Positions 24,927-33,651 of a stretch of DNA of 64,000 nt are shown piece by piece; the first letter of the stretch is position 1; every line of letters begins with the position of its first letter. The translations under genes were made by a program, and so were the position numbers. The DNA is from Steroidobacter agaridevorans (GTDB lineage: Bacteria; Pseudomonadota; Gammaproteobacteria; Steroidobacterales; Steroidobacteraceae), in the NCBI RefSeq assembly GCF_009932555.1, contig NZ_BLJO01000008.1:391781-455780 (forward strand), written 5' to 3'. Below the pieces are notes generated by a model that was not told the DNA's origin, did no database searches, and worked only from the letters and a program-made list of their open reading frames with translations.

Positions 24927-25921
24927 GCGAGCGCGGCTTCACGCTCGTCGAGCTGATGATCTCGATGGTGCTCGGGCTGGTGATCATCGGCGGCGCAACC
25001 GGCGTCATTCTCGCCAATCGGCAGAGTTACCGCGCGAACGAAGGGTTGTCGCAGATTCAGGAGAGCGCACGCACCGCGTTTGAATTGCTCGCGCGCGACG
25101 TGCGGCAAGCGGGCGTGACCGGGTGCGATAGCAATGGCCGGGTTGCAAACGTGCTGCGATCGGACTCGGGCGCGCTGTGGTGGCAGGACTGGTTCGGAAT
25201 TCGGGGCTTCGAGGGCACGGAGGACGACAGTGCCGTCGAGTTCGGCGCCGGCGCGCCGCCCGCCAATCGCATCGAGGGCACGGATTCCATCCAGTTGCAG
25301 GGCATTGAAGGCACTGGCCTGACCGTCGTCCAGCACGTGGCGACTTCGGCAAATTTCAAAATCAATGTGCCGAGCACCGCGATCGCCAAGAACGACATCG
25401 TGATGGTTTGTGACTTCGACCACGCGGCGATTTTCAAGATCACCAATTACAACAGCGCCAACAGCACGGTCGTTCACAACCCGAAAGAATCGACGGATCC
25501 TTACAATTGCTCCAAGGGTCTGGGTTATCCGGTCGACTGCGACACACCGGGCGCCGTTGGCAACGACTACACCTACGGACCCAATTCGCAGCTGTCGCGC
25601 CTGAAGGCCGTGGACTGGTACATCGGCGACAACCAGCGTCCCGCCGAAGGCGGCCGATCGTTGTTTCGACGTTCGCTGAGCGGCGCAGCCGAAGAAATCG
25701 TTGCCGGCGTCGCCGACATGCAGATCTCTTATCGCGAGGCGGGCGAGACGGAATTCGGCCCGGCCGCGCCCGACACGGTCTGGTCCAACGTCAACGCCGT
25801 GATGATCACGCTCACTCTAAACAGCGTCGATGCGCGCCTGTCGACCAATGCCAGCGAGAACTCCGGGCGGCTCGAGCGCAGCTTCACCAATATCATCACT
25901 TTGAGGAATCGCGTGCCATGA
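24923..25921 (+). CDS. pilW: Type IV pilus minor pilin PilW
   Basis: A 332-residue minor pilin with a short leader (MSERG|FTLVELMISMVLGLVIIGGATGVIL) and the PilW pattern ESARTAFELLARDVRQAGVTGC near residue 55. GTG start at 24923 overlapping the pilV stop. C-terminal NIITLRNRVP is typical. It is expected at the pilus tip with PilV, PilX and PilY1. Confidence 0.9.
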   Translation: MSERGFTLVELMISMVLGLVIIGGATGVILANRQSYRANEGLSQIQESARTAFELLARDVRQAGVTGCDSNGRVANVLRSDSGALWWQDWFGIRGFEGTEDDSAVEFGAGAPPANRIEGTDSIQLQGIEGTGLTVVQHVATSANFKINVPSTAIAKNDIVMVCDFDHAAIFKITNYNSANSTVVHNPKESTDPYNCSKGLGYPVDCDTPGAVGNDYTYGPNSQLSRLKAVDWYIGDNQRPAEGGRSLFRRSLSGAAEEIVAGVADMQISYREAGETEFGPAAPDTVWSNVNAVMITLTLNSVDARLSTNASENSGRLERSFTNIITLRNRVP

Positions 25922-26478
25922 GGACTGCGCGCCGTGATCAACGAGGCGTGGCGCTGATCGTCTCGCTGGTGCTGCTCGTGGTGGCGACGCTCATCGGTCT
26001 GGCGGCCGTGCGCGGCACCAGTCTGCAGGAACACATGAGCGCCAATATGTACGACCGCTCGCTCGCCTTTCAGCGCGCCGAATCGGCGTTGCGCGCGGCC
26101 GAAGTCGCGATCGTGGCCAATGGTCGCATCGACGCTCTGCGCGGTGTCGATTGTCGGGCCGTGACCGGTGTGACTTGCCCGGTGATTCCCGATAACACGT
26201 TCACCGGCACCAGCGCGAACTGGGTCGCGGTCGATCAGGATCACGATGTGAACAGCGCCAAGACGCCAGGCACGCCGGAATATTTCGTCCAGTTCATGGG
26301 CACAGGTCCCGCCCAGAGCAGCTTCGATCTGGAAGCGAATGCCGACTCGGCCGCGTACGGCGCGACTACCTATAAAGGTGTCGCCTACTATCGAATCACC
26401 GCGCGCAGCAGCGCTCCCGCAGACGCCGCCGACCGATCCATCGTCGTGCTGCAATCCACCGTCAAGCGTGCGTATTGA
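25918..26478 (+). CDS. pilX: Type IV pilus minor pilin PilX
   Basis: A 186-residue protein with the PilX signature QRGVALIVSLVLLVVATLIGLAAVRGTSLQEHMSANMYDRSLAFQRAESALRAAE. The prepilin leader is MRTARRDQRG, and mature position 5 lacks the usual Glu, as is normal for PilX. The start overlaps the pilW stop (ATGA). It is co-transcribed with pilY1, which starts 22 bp later. Confidence 0.9.
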   Translation: MRTARRDQRGVALIVSLVLLVVATLIGLAAVRGTSLQEHMSANMYDRSLAFQRAESALRAAEVAIVANGRIDALRGVDCRAVTGVTCPVIPDNTFTGTSANWVAVDQDHDVNSAKTPGTPEYFVQFMGTGPAQSSFDLEANADSAAYGATTYKGVAYYRITARSSAPADAADRSIVVLQSTVKRAY

Positions 26479-26500
26479 TGTGGCGCAAGTCGAGGACGTC

Positions 26501-29500
26501 ATGTCGATGAGCAAAGAAACGCCGCGGGCGTGGCGCTATGTTCTTGCGAAGCTTCGTTACGCTTTAGCGGGTGCGTTGCTGACTGTTCTCGCCGGCGCGG
26601 CGAGCGGTCAAACGGCGAGCAATACCGTGGCGCAGTCCCCGCTCACTGTCGCGGGCAATGTCCCCGGCAATCTGCTGCTGGTGCCGTCGGTCGAGTATCC
26701 GACGCTCGACAGCATGGCGAATCTCGGCAACTACGACGTGGCGCGTGCGTACACCGGCTATTTCGATCCGGCCAAGTGTTACAAGTATTCGTACAGCGCG
26801 ACTGAGACGGATCGATATTTCTATCCGGTCGGCAAGAGCGAGACACGCACCTGTAGCAGCAGCTTGCAGCAGTGGAGCGGCAACTATCTGAACTGGGCGA
26901 CGACCCAGACCATCGATCCGTTTCGCAAGGCGCTGACCGGCGGTCATCGAGTGAAGGACGAGGCCAACGTCACCTGGTTGGAAAAGGCGCGCTACGACGG
27001 CAACGGCGCCAACAGTCTGTTCCCGAATCGCCGCATCCCGGCGAGCGGCAGCAGTTCCAGCCTGGTGAGCGGCGCGACGCCGGCCAGCTGGAGCGATTTC
27101 ACCTATCGCATCTGGACCCTCGGTAATCGCATGCGCTTCACGCGCTCGGGCAATCTCAACTCGGATCCCGTCATTGCCTACGATCCCTCGACGCACACAT
27201 CGCTCGACGGCTCGAAAGTCTATGAGGTCAGCGTCCGCGTGAAGGTGTGCGACTCGAGCATCGGCGTCGAGAGCAACTGCGTGCAGTACTCTTCAGGCTG
27301 GAAGCCGGAAGGCCTGATCCAGAAATATTCCAGCCGCATCCGCTATAGCGTGTTCGGCTATCTCAACGACAGCAACATTCTGCGAGATGGCGGCGTGCTG
27401 CGCGCCCGCCAGAAATTCGTCGGCGAATACAAGCTCGACCCCTCCAGCAATCTGCTGGTCGCGAACGGCAACCGCGAATGGGATCCTGCCACCGGCATCC
27501 TGGTGCCGAACCCGGATGCAGCGGATGCGTCAGCGACGGCCGGCGTCGTCGGTCAGACCATCAAGTTCAGCGGGGTGATCAATTACATCAACCGATTCGG
27601 CCAGATGACCACGCAGAATCACAAGAGCTACGACCCGGTGAGCGAGCTCTACTACGCGGCCATTCGTTATCTGAAACGCCAGGGCAACGTGCCCGAGTAC
27701 AGTGGGCTGAGCGGCACCTCCTCGCAGCGCTACAACTATGCGGACGGCTTCCCCGTGATCACCGACTGGGACGATCCGATGCAGTACAGCTGTCAGAACA
27801 ACGCGCTGCTCGGCATCGGCGATGTGAACACTCATCGCGACAAGGATCTGCCGGGCAGCGGTTCGACAACCGACGAGCCGGCCCGGCCGGGCGCAGTTTC
27901 ATCCGACAAGACGGTGAACGTCGTGACGGCGACGCAGAAGGTCGCGCAGCTCGAAGGCATCACGATCGCGACGCCCTTCACCGGTCGCGAAAACTCCGCG
28001 TTCATCGCCGGCCTCGCTTACGACTCGCACACCAAGGATTTGCGCTCGGATCTCGAGGGCAAGCAGACGGTCTCGACTTATTGGGTGGACGTGCGTGAGG
28101 CCCAGGTGCTCGAGCCACGCGCACGCAATCAGTACTGGCTCGCGGCCAAGTATGGCGGCTTCAACGTGCCGGACGACTACGAACCGTACAAGCAGACCAA
28201 GGCGCTCGACGCATCGTTGTGGAGCAGCGGCGAAACGCTCTCGACCGGAGATCTGCGGCCCGAGAATTTTTATGTCGCGAGCGAAGCGGACAAGATGGTC
28301 GAAAGCTTGACGCGCGCATTCGCGAAGATCGCCGCCGAAACGCAAGGCGCGGGAACCGCGCTGTCCTCCACCTCGAGCCAGCTGCGAACCGATACGAAGA
28401 TCTTCCAAGCGGTGTTCTACAACGGAACGTGGCGCGGTGACCTGCGTGCGTACTCGCTGGATGAGAAGGGTCTGGTGTCGAGCAGCCCGCAGTGGCGTGC
28501 CGGTGTGAACCTCACGGCGCGCGATTGGTCGACCCGGCGGATCTATTTCTACAACCCCCAAGGCAAGAACGCCGGCGCGCAGTACGCCGAATTCACCTGG
28601 GACAACCTGGGATCCACGCAGAAGACCGCGCTGGGCTCGGAGGACGTGGTGAACTACCTGGCAGGCGATCGCAGCAAGGAGGAGTCGCAGACCAACGGCA
28701 CCTTGCGAACGCGCACCGGCGTGCTTGGTGACATCGTCAATTCCAGCCCGGTCTACGTGGCCGCACCGAATGCGTCATTGTATGAGCGCGCTTCGTTCAC
28801 GGGCGCGTCGTCCTATGTGAAATTTGCGAACAGCATGTCCAAGCGCACGCCCGTCGTCTATGTGGGCGCGAACGACGGCATGTTGCACGGGTTCGACGCG
28901 AGCGACGATGAGGCGGAGCGAGGCGAGGAGACGTACGCGTTCGTGCCCAACGGCGCCATCCTCAACGGATTGCGCACATACAGCGAGCCCACCTACGAAC
29001 ATCGTTATTTTGTCGACGGCGAAATGGTCGTGACCGATGTCTACGACACCCGCGACAAGCGCTGGAAGACCATTCTGGTCGGCACGATGGGACGCGGCGG
29101 ACCCGGGGTGTTCGCGCTGGATGTCACCGATCCGGCCGACGTGACGTTCCTTTGGGAAAAGAACGGCGCCGACATTCCGGCGTTGGGCAAAAATATCGGC
29201 CGCCCCGTCATTGCTCAAGTCGCCGACGGCGATTGGCGCGTGCTGATGGGCAACGGCCACGCGACCTCGGCGGGCTCGGCGCAGCTCATCATGATCAATG
29301 TGATCACTGGCGCGGTGACGACAGCCGACACCGGCGCAAGCGGCAGCAATGCACTGAGCGCGGTGATGGCTCGCGATTCGGATGGCGATCGCATTTCCGA
29401 CGTCGCGTACGCGGGCGATCTGAAGGGCAATCTCTGGAAGTTCAGCAGCCTCAACGGCACGCCGAGCGCGACCAAGATGTTCCAGGCGCGCGATCCGAGC

Positions 29501-30214
29501 GGCAATGCTCAGCCGATCACCGCCGCGCCGATCGCTGGACGGGATCCATCGACCGGCACCGTCTGGGTATTCTTCGGCACCGGCCGTTACTTGAACGCCG
29601 CCGACCTGAACGATCGGCAGGTGCAGTCGTGGTACGGCATCAAAGACAGCAGCGTCAGCACCGCGACGCGCGGCGACCTGGTGCAAAGAGACATCATCGC
29701 CGAGTCGCAGCGGGACACCTTGACCCTAAGAGCCGTCGAAGAAGGATCGGCCGGCGATCTGAAGGGCCGGCGCGGCTGGTACATGGATCTGATCTCGCCG
29801 GGGCGCGCGCCAAGGGGCGAGCGAGTCATCGTGCCAAATCAGTTCGTCGGCACGGCGTTGCTCGCAACCACGCGCATTCCCGAAGCGGCCGACATCTGCA
29901 AGCCGACCGGCACCGGCTTCATCATGGCGATCGATCCGTTCACCGGCGCGCGTATGCCCGATACGTTCTTCGACGTGAGCCGCGACGGCAAGTACACGAG
30001 CCTGGACCACATGTCGATGGAGTCTGGCTCGGGCACTTCGCAGGATGGCGTCGTAGTCTCCGGTGTCGCCGTCGGCGACGCCATCGCGGGCCAGACGACC
30101 GTGGTCGGCAGCGATATCCACTTCCAAACCACCGGCGGCGTCCAGGATCAGCTCGGCTTTCAGGTGCCCGCCACGGCCGCCGGCCGGATGAGCTGGCGCG
30201 AGATCGTGAATTGA
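26501..30214 (+). CDS. pilY1: Type IV pilus tip adhesin PilY1
   Basis: A 1237-residue exported protein with a signal peptide ending near AASGQ. The N-terminal half is of low conservation, with several Cys residues. The C-terminal half from about residue 740 (GVLGDIVNSSPVYVAAPNA) is the PilC/PilY1 beta-propeller. It includes a calcium-binding-like loop, ARDSDGDRISDVAYAGD, near residue 958, similar to the regulatory Ca site of Pseudomonas PilY1. I do not see an N-terminal von Willebrand A domain with MIDAS, unlike the Pseudomonas protein. Start ATG 26501 has GAGGA 6 nt upstream. It acts at the pilus tip in adhesion and in priming assembly. Confidence 0.9.
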   Translation: MSMSKETPRAWRYVLAKLRYALAGALLTVLAGAASGQTASNTVAQSPLTVAGNVPGNLLLVPSVEYPTLDSMANLGNYDVARAYTGYFDPAKCYKYSYSATETDRYFYPVGKSETRTCSSSLQQWSGNYLNWATTQTIDPFRKALTGGHRVKDEANVTWLEKARYDGNGANSLFPNRRIPASGSSSSLVSGATPASWSDFTYRIWTLGNRMRFTRSGNLNSDPVIAYDPSTHTSLDGSKVYEVSVRVKVCDSSIGVESNCVQYSSGWKPEGLIQKYSSRIRYSVFGYLNDSNILRDGGVLRARQKFVGEYKLDPSSNLLVANGNREWDPATGILVPNPDAADASATAGVVGQTIKFSGVINYINRFGQMTTQNHKSYDPVSELYYAAIRYLKRQGNVPEYSGLSGTSSQRYNYADGFPVITDWDDPMQYSCQNNALLGIGDVNTHRDKDLPGSGSTTDEPARPGAVSSDKTVNVVTATQKVAQLEGITIATPFTGRENSAFIAGLAYDSHTKDLRSDLEGKQTVSTYWVDVREAQVLEPRARNQYWLAAKYGGFNVPDDYEPYKQTKALDASLWSSGETLSTGDLRPENFYVASEADKMVESLTRAFAKIAAETQGAGTALSSTSSQLRTDTKIFQAVFYNGTWRGDLRAYSLDEKGLVSSSPQWRAGVNLTARDWSTRRIYFYNPQGKNAGAQYAEFTWDNLGSTQKTALGSEDVVNYLAGDRSKEESQTNGTLRTRTGVLGDIVNSSPVYVAAPNASLYERASFTGASSYVKFANSMSKRTPVVYVGANDGMLHGFDASDDEAERGEETYAFVPNGAILNGLRTYSEPTYEHRYFVDGEMVVTDVYDTRDKRWKTILVGTMGRGGPGVFALDVTDPADVTFLWEKNGADIPALGKNIGRPVIAQVADGDWRVLMGNGHATSAGSAQLIMINVITGAVTTADTGASGSNALSAVMARDSDGDRISDVAYAGDLKGNLWKFSSLNGTPSATKMFQARDPSGNAQPITAAPIAGRDPSTGTVWVFFGTGRYLNAADLNDRQVQSWYGIKDSSVSTATRGDLVQRDIIAESQRDTLTLRAVEEGSAGDLKGRRGWYMDLISPGRAPRGERVIVPNQFVGTALLATTRIPEAADICKPTGTGFIMAIDPFTGARMPDTFFDVSRDGKYTSLDHMSMESGSGTSQDGVVVSGVAVGDAIAGQTTVVGSDIHFQTTGGVQDQLGFQVPATAAGRMSWREIVN

Positions 30215-30225
30215 GCTTGCAGGCG

Positions 30226-30645
30226 ATGAATATGAGCTATGAACCGATGCGCCGGCGTGCGGCCGGCATGACGTTGATCGAGCTGATGGTCGTCATGGCG
30301 ATCGTCGCCATCCTCGCCGCGATCGCGTATCCGTCGTATCGATCTCACATTGCGAAGACCCACCGCAAGGCCGCTGCCGCTTGCCTGTCGCAACATGCGC
30401 ACTTCATGGAGCGCTACTACACGACGAATCTCAGCTACGAGGGCGCCGAGCCCGATCTCGGCTGCAAAACCGAGAGCGATCTGGATCGCTTCTATACGTT
30501 TCCCGAGCCTGAGATCGATGGGCGCTCGTACACCGTCACCGCCGTTCCCACCGACTCACAAGACGCCACCGATCCCAACCATTGCGGCGAGCTGAGCCTG
30601 GATCAGACCGGCGATCGCGAGCCGAAGAACGACGCATGCTGGTGA
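30226..30645 (+). CDS. pilE: Type IV pilin PilE-like
   Basis: A 139-residue pilin-like protein. The prepilin motif is RRRAAG|MTLIELMVVMAIVAILAAIAYPSYRSHIAKTHRKAAAACL, with Met instead of Phe at mature position 1 and Glu5 present. A disulfide-type Cys pair lies in the C-terminal region. This is the usual last gene of the fimT-pilVWXY1E cluster. The stop is 5 bp from the stop of the convergent hydrolase gene; no terminator is visible. Confidence 0.88.
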   Translation: MNMSYEPMRRRAAGMTLIELMVVMAIVAILAAIAYPSYRSHIAKTHRKAAAACLSQHAHFMERYYTTNLSYEGAEPDLGCKTESDLDRFYTFPEPEIDGRSYTVTAVPTDSQDATDPNHCGELSLDQTGDREPKNDACW

Positions 30646-30650
30646 GGCGA

Positions 30651-31655
30651 TCAACGTTGGCCGGCCAGCTCCCAGACAGCGGCAGCGAACTCGTTCGGCG
30701 CCTCTTCCGGCAGGTTGTGACCTGCGCCTGCGACGATACGATGTGATCGCGGCCCGGTAAATTTCTTTGCCGACGCCGTGCCGTCGGTAGCTGGCACCAC
30801 GCCGTCCGCTGCGCCATCGAGCGTGATCGTCGGCACAGCGATGGCCGGCAGCGCCGCCAATCGCTTCTCGACCGCTTCGTACTGCGCGTAGCCCGGCGCC
30901 AGACCGAGACGATGCCGGTACGAATGAATCACGACATCGACGTAGTCCGAATTGTCGAAAGCCGCGGCATGTCGGGCCAAGGTGGCTGCATCGAAATGCC
31001 AGTTCGGCGAGTTGCGGGTCCACAGGGTTTTCGCGATCTCGCGTCGATTCGCGATCAGTCCGGCGCGGCCGCGCTCGGTTTGGAAGTAATACTGATACCA
31101 CAGCCCGGATTCGACAGCCGGTGACAGCGGCTTGCCGGCGTTGGCGATGTCTTGAATGAGATAACTGTTCACGGACACGAGCCCACTGCAACGCTCTGGC
31201 CAGAGTGCGGCGACGACGCAGGCGGCGCGTCCACCCCAGTCATAACCGGCGAGCACGGCGCGCTCGATCTTCAATGCATCCATGAAGTCCACCACATCGA
31301 CACCGATGGCCGCTTGCTGGCCTGCGCGAGGTGTTGCGCTGTCGAGAAAGCGCGTCGAGCCATGCCCGCGCAGGTACGGAACGATCACTCGAGCACCGCG
31401 CGCCGCGAGCATCGGGGCGACATCGACGTAGCTGTCGATGGAGTAGGGGAAGCCGTGCAGTAACAGGACGACCGGGCCGTTGCTCGGCCCGGTCTCGTAG
31501 TAACCAATGCTCAGCACACCCGCCTTGATCTGGTTGGCAACCAGGGGCGGATTGGCGGCGTGCGCGGTTGTCATAAATGCGATCTTCGATGTGAGGGCCG
31601 CGGCTGCGGTCGTTGCGAGAAAGCCGCGGCGGGTGTGTGAGTACTGGTTGCTCAT
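30651..31655 (-). CDS. Tat-exported alpha/beta hydrolase, epoxide hydrolase/dehalogenase-like
   Basis: A 334-residue protein with a Tat signal (TRRGFLATTAAAALTSKIAFMTTAHA). The nucleophile elbow is GYDWGG, with Asp instead of Ser, as in epoxide hydrolases and haloalkane dehalogenases. The oxyanion motif HGFPYSIDSY and the late catalytic His in GAGHNLPEEAP are present. It therefore probably forms an ester intermediate on Asp and opens epoxides or cleaves C-halogen bonds in the periplasm; the substrate is unknown. It lies 8 bp downstream of a second exported hydrolase and is probably co-transcribed with it. Confidence 0.8.
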   Translation of the reverse strand: MSNQYSHTRRGFLATTAAAALTSKIAFMTTAHAANPPLVANQIKAGVLSIGYYETGPSNGPVVLLLHGFPYSIDSYVDVAPMLAARGARVIVPYLRGHGSTRFLDSATPRAGQQAAIGVDVVDFMDALKIERAVLAGYDWGGRAACVVAALWPERCSGLVSVNSYLIQDIANAGKPLSPAVESGLWYQYYFQTERGRAGLIANRREIAKTLWTRNSPNWHFDAATLARHAAAFDNSDYVDVVIHSYRHRLGLAPGYAQYEAVEKRLAALPAIAVPTITLDGAADGVVPATDGTASAKKFTGPRSHRIVAGAGHNLPEEAPNEFAAAVWELAGQR

Positions 31656-31663
31656 GTCGGCGG

Positions 31664-32422
31664 TCAGCGGCTGGTCGCGGCGGCGATGATCACATCCGCG
31701 ACTTCCTTGGGATGGGAAACCATCGGCACGTGGCTGCTCGGCACCGTCGTCACCTTCGCATGAATCTTCTGCGCGGTCTTGGACTCGTATGCCGGCTGGA
31801 TCATGTGATCCTTGCTGGCCACGATGTACCAGCTCGGCTTGGTTTCCCAGGCGGCCGCCGAGACCTTCTCATCGAAGCTCGCGCCCCGAATCGGGCCTTG
31901 AGTGATCGCGATCAGGTTGGCTTCTTCTCGCGTCACGTCCTGCGCGAAGTCGGTGGCGACGGCTTCGGCCGGCAGCGACAGGAATCCGGCCGGGTCGGCC
32001 ACGAGCTTGGCGATGCCCGGCGGCGTTTCGTAATTCTTGCCTTGATCGGCGGTCGACTCGCCCCTGGACGGCGCGAACGCGGCGACATACACCAGCGCTT
32101 TCACCTTGTCGTGGTTGCCCGCCTCGGTGATCACGGTGCCACCCCAGGAATGACCGACCAGCACCACGTTGCCCGATGCGTTGTCGATGGCGCGGCGCGC
32201 GGCAGCGACGTCGTCCGCGAGCGAGGTCAGCGGATTCTGCACCGAAATCACTTTGAGGCCGCGAGCCTGCAGCTTGGGGATGATCTTGTTCCAGCTCGAG
32301 CCGTCGGCAAACGCGCCGTGCACCAGCACGACGGTGGTGTCGGCGGCGCCCGCCGAAGCGAACGGCACGTGGGCGATGAATGCGGCCGCGGCCAGGAAAC
32401 GAAGTAACGGACGACGAATCAT
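31664..32422 (-). CDS. Exported alpha/beta hydrolase (Ser nucleophile)
   Basis: A 252-residue protein with a Sec signal peptide (RRPLLRFLAAAAFIAHVPFASAGA). The core shows VLVHGAFADGSSWNKII, nucleophile GHSWGG and a C-terminal SSHVPMVSHPKEV that supplies the His. This is the short hydrolase family related to plant hydroxynitrile lyase/methylesterase-like proteins, often exported in soil bacteria. Substrate unknown. First gene of a two-gene operon with the Asp-nucleophile hydrolase. Confidence 0.82.
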   Translation of the reverse strand: MIRRPLLRFLAAAAFIAHVPFASAGAADTTVVLVHGAFADGSSWNKIIPKLQARGLKVISVQNPLTSLADDVAAARRAIDNASGNVVLVGHSWGGTVITEAGNHDKVKALVYVAAFAPSRGESTADQGKNYETPPGIAKLVADPAGFLSLPAEAVATDFAQDVTREEANLIAITQGPIRGASFDEKVSAAAWETKPSWYIVASKDHMIQPAYESKTAQKIHAKVTTVPSSHVPMVSHPKEVADVIIAAATSR

Positions 32423-32557
32423 GTGAGCTCCTCTGTGAATATCGGCGGGCGCTCATTGCAGCGGCGGCGTGTATCCGGGATGTGTGGTTGCGCTTGCGGC
32501 TGTGTGTTGCTTCGTTTCCGCGGCGGGTGCAGATACGTTCGGATACAATCGCCGTCC

Positions 32558-33535
32558 ATGAAAACAATCGCCTCCGATGCCGGCCGCGCCAAGTCCTGGC
32601 GCGCAGCGTTGGTCGATCGTCAAGACGAGCTCTGGCAACGAGTGCGCGAGCATGGCGAGCAGCGCCGCCAGCACCTTTCCGAGCGGGCGACCGGTGTCCT
32701 GGCGGACGCCCTCCAATGGCTCGCCGAGCTGCCGGAGCATTCCATCCACGCGGTGGTGACCGATCCGCCCTACGGCATGGTCGAGTTCGAGGAAAAGAAT
32801 CATCGCAAGCTGCGGGCAGGTCGCGGCGGCGTGTGGCGCATTCCTCCGTCCTTCGATGGCGCCAAACGCAACCCGTTGCCGCGGTTCACGGTGCTCTCGC
32901 AGGAAGAAATCAGCGCGCTCTATAACTTCTTCGGGGCGCTCGCTTACGGATTGAACCGGGCGCTCGTCCCCGGCGGGCATGTGTTCCTCGCGTCCAATCC
33001 TTTGCTTTCCACGATGACGTTTCATGCCTTTCAACGCGCGGGTTTCGAAAAGCGCGGTGAAGTGATCCGGCTCGTGCAGACTTTACGCGGTGGCGATCGT
33101 CCCAAGGGCGCGGAAAAAGAATTCTCCGACGTCTCGATGATGGCCCGCTCGTGCTGGGAGCCGTGGGGCGTGTTCAGAAAACCGTTCGAAGGGACCGCGG
33201 CGGACAATTTGCGCAAGTGGGGCACCGGCGGTCTGCGCCGGATCTCGGGCGAAGAGCCGTTCAAGGACGTCATCACTTGTTCGCCGACGCGCGGCGCCGA
33301 GCGTGAGATCGCACCTCATCCGTCGCTCAAGCCGCAACGTTTCCTGCGTCAGCTCGTGCGTGCGGCATTGCCTCTGGGCATCGGCATCGTTTATGACCCG
33401 TTCGCCGGCAGCACCTCGACACTCGCCGCCGCCGATCGTCTGGGCTACCTGTCCATTGGCACGGAACGCGACGTGACCTACTTCGCGATGGGTTGCAAAG
33501 CATTCCCGCAATTGAAGGCGCTGGCGCTCGGCTGA
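32558..33535 (+). CDS. Solitary DNA methyltransferase (beta-class, DPPY)
   Basis: A 325-residue amino-methyltransferase that would methylate adenine-N6 or cytosine-N4. The catalytic motif IV TDPPYG is at 68-73 and the SAM motif I YDPFAGSTSTLAAA follows at about 279, so motif order is beta-class. No restriction nuclease or specificity gene is adjacent, so it is an orphan methylase, possibly regulatory or protective. Start ATG 32558; the frame extends to 32423 but that stretch is the promoter of the divergent hydrolase. It ends 30 bp before the RoxA operator, so roxA has its own promoter. Confidence 0.85.
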   Translation: MKTIASDAGRAKSWRAALVDRQDELWQRVREHGEQRRQHLSERATGVLADALQWLAELPEHSIHAVVTDPPYGMVEFEEKNHRKLRAGRGGVWRIPPSFDGAKRNPLPRFTVLSQEEISALYNFFGALAYGLNRALVPGGHVFLASNPLLSTMTFHAFQRAGFEKRGEVIRLVQTLRGGDRPKGAEKEFSDVSMMARSCWEPWGVFRKPFEGTAADNLRKWGTGGLRRISGEEPFKDVITCSPTRGAEREIAPHPSLKPQRFLRQLVRAALPLGIGIVYDPFAGSTSTLAAADRLGYLSIGTERDVTYFAMGCKAFPQLKALALG

Positions 33536-33564
33536 GGACGCGCGCCGAAAAATCGTCCTCGAAA

Positions 33565-33580
33565 TCGTCCCTTCCGACGA
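33565..33580 (+). promoter_or_regulatory. Palindromic operator copy 1, upstream of roxA
   Basis: TCGTC-CCTTCC-GACGA, the first of four copies of a shared 16-bp dyad in this block. A -10-like TAGATT starts 22 bp further on (33603-33608), which puts the dyad centre near -42, where class II activators such as LuxR-type proteins bind. The roxA start is 71 bp downstream. A further half-site-like TCGTC lies at 33553. Confidence 0.65.
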
Positions 33581-33651
33581 AGCCGCTCCCGGACCGCGTC
33601 GTTAGATTCACCCTGTACAGAACTCATTCGCTGGGCCGTACAGGGGGAATC

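Noticed and set aside
32558-33535. Restriction-modification system
   Set aside because: Neighbouring genes on both sides are an exported hydrolase and roxA; no nuclease or specificity subunit is found.
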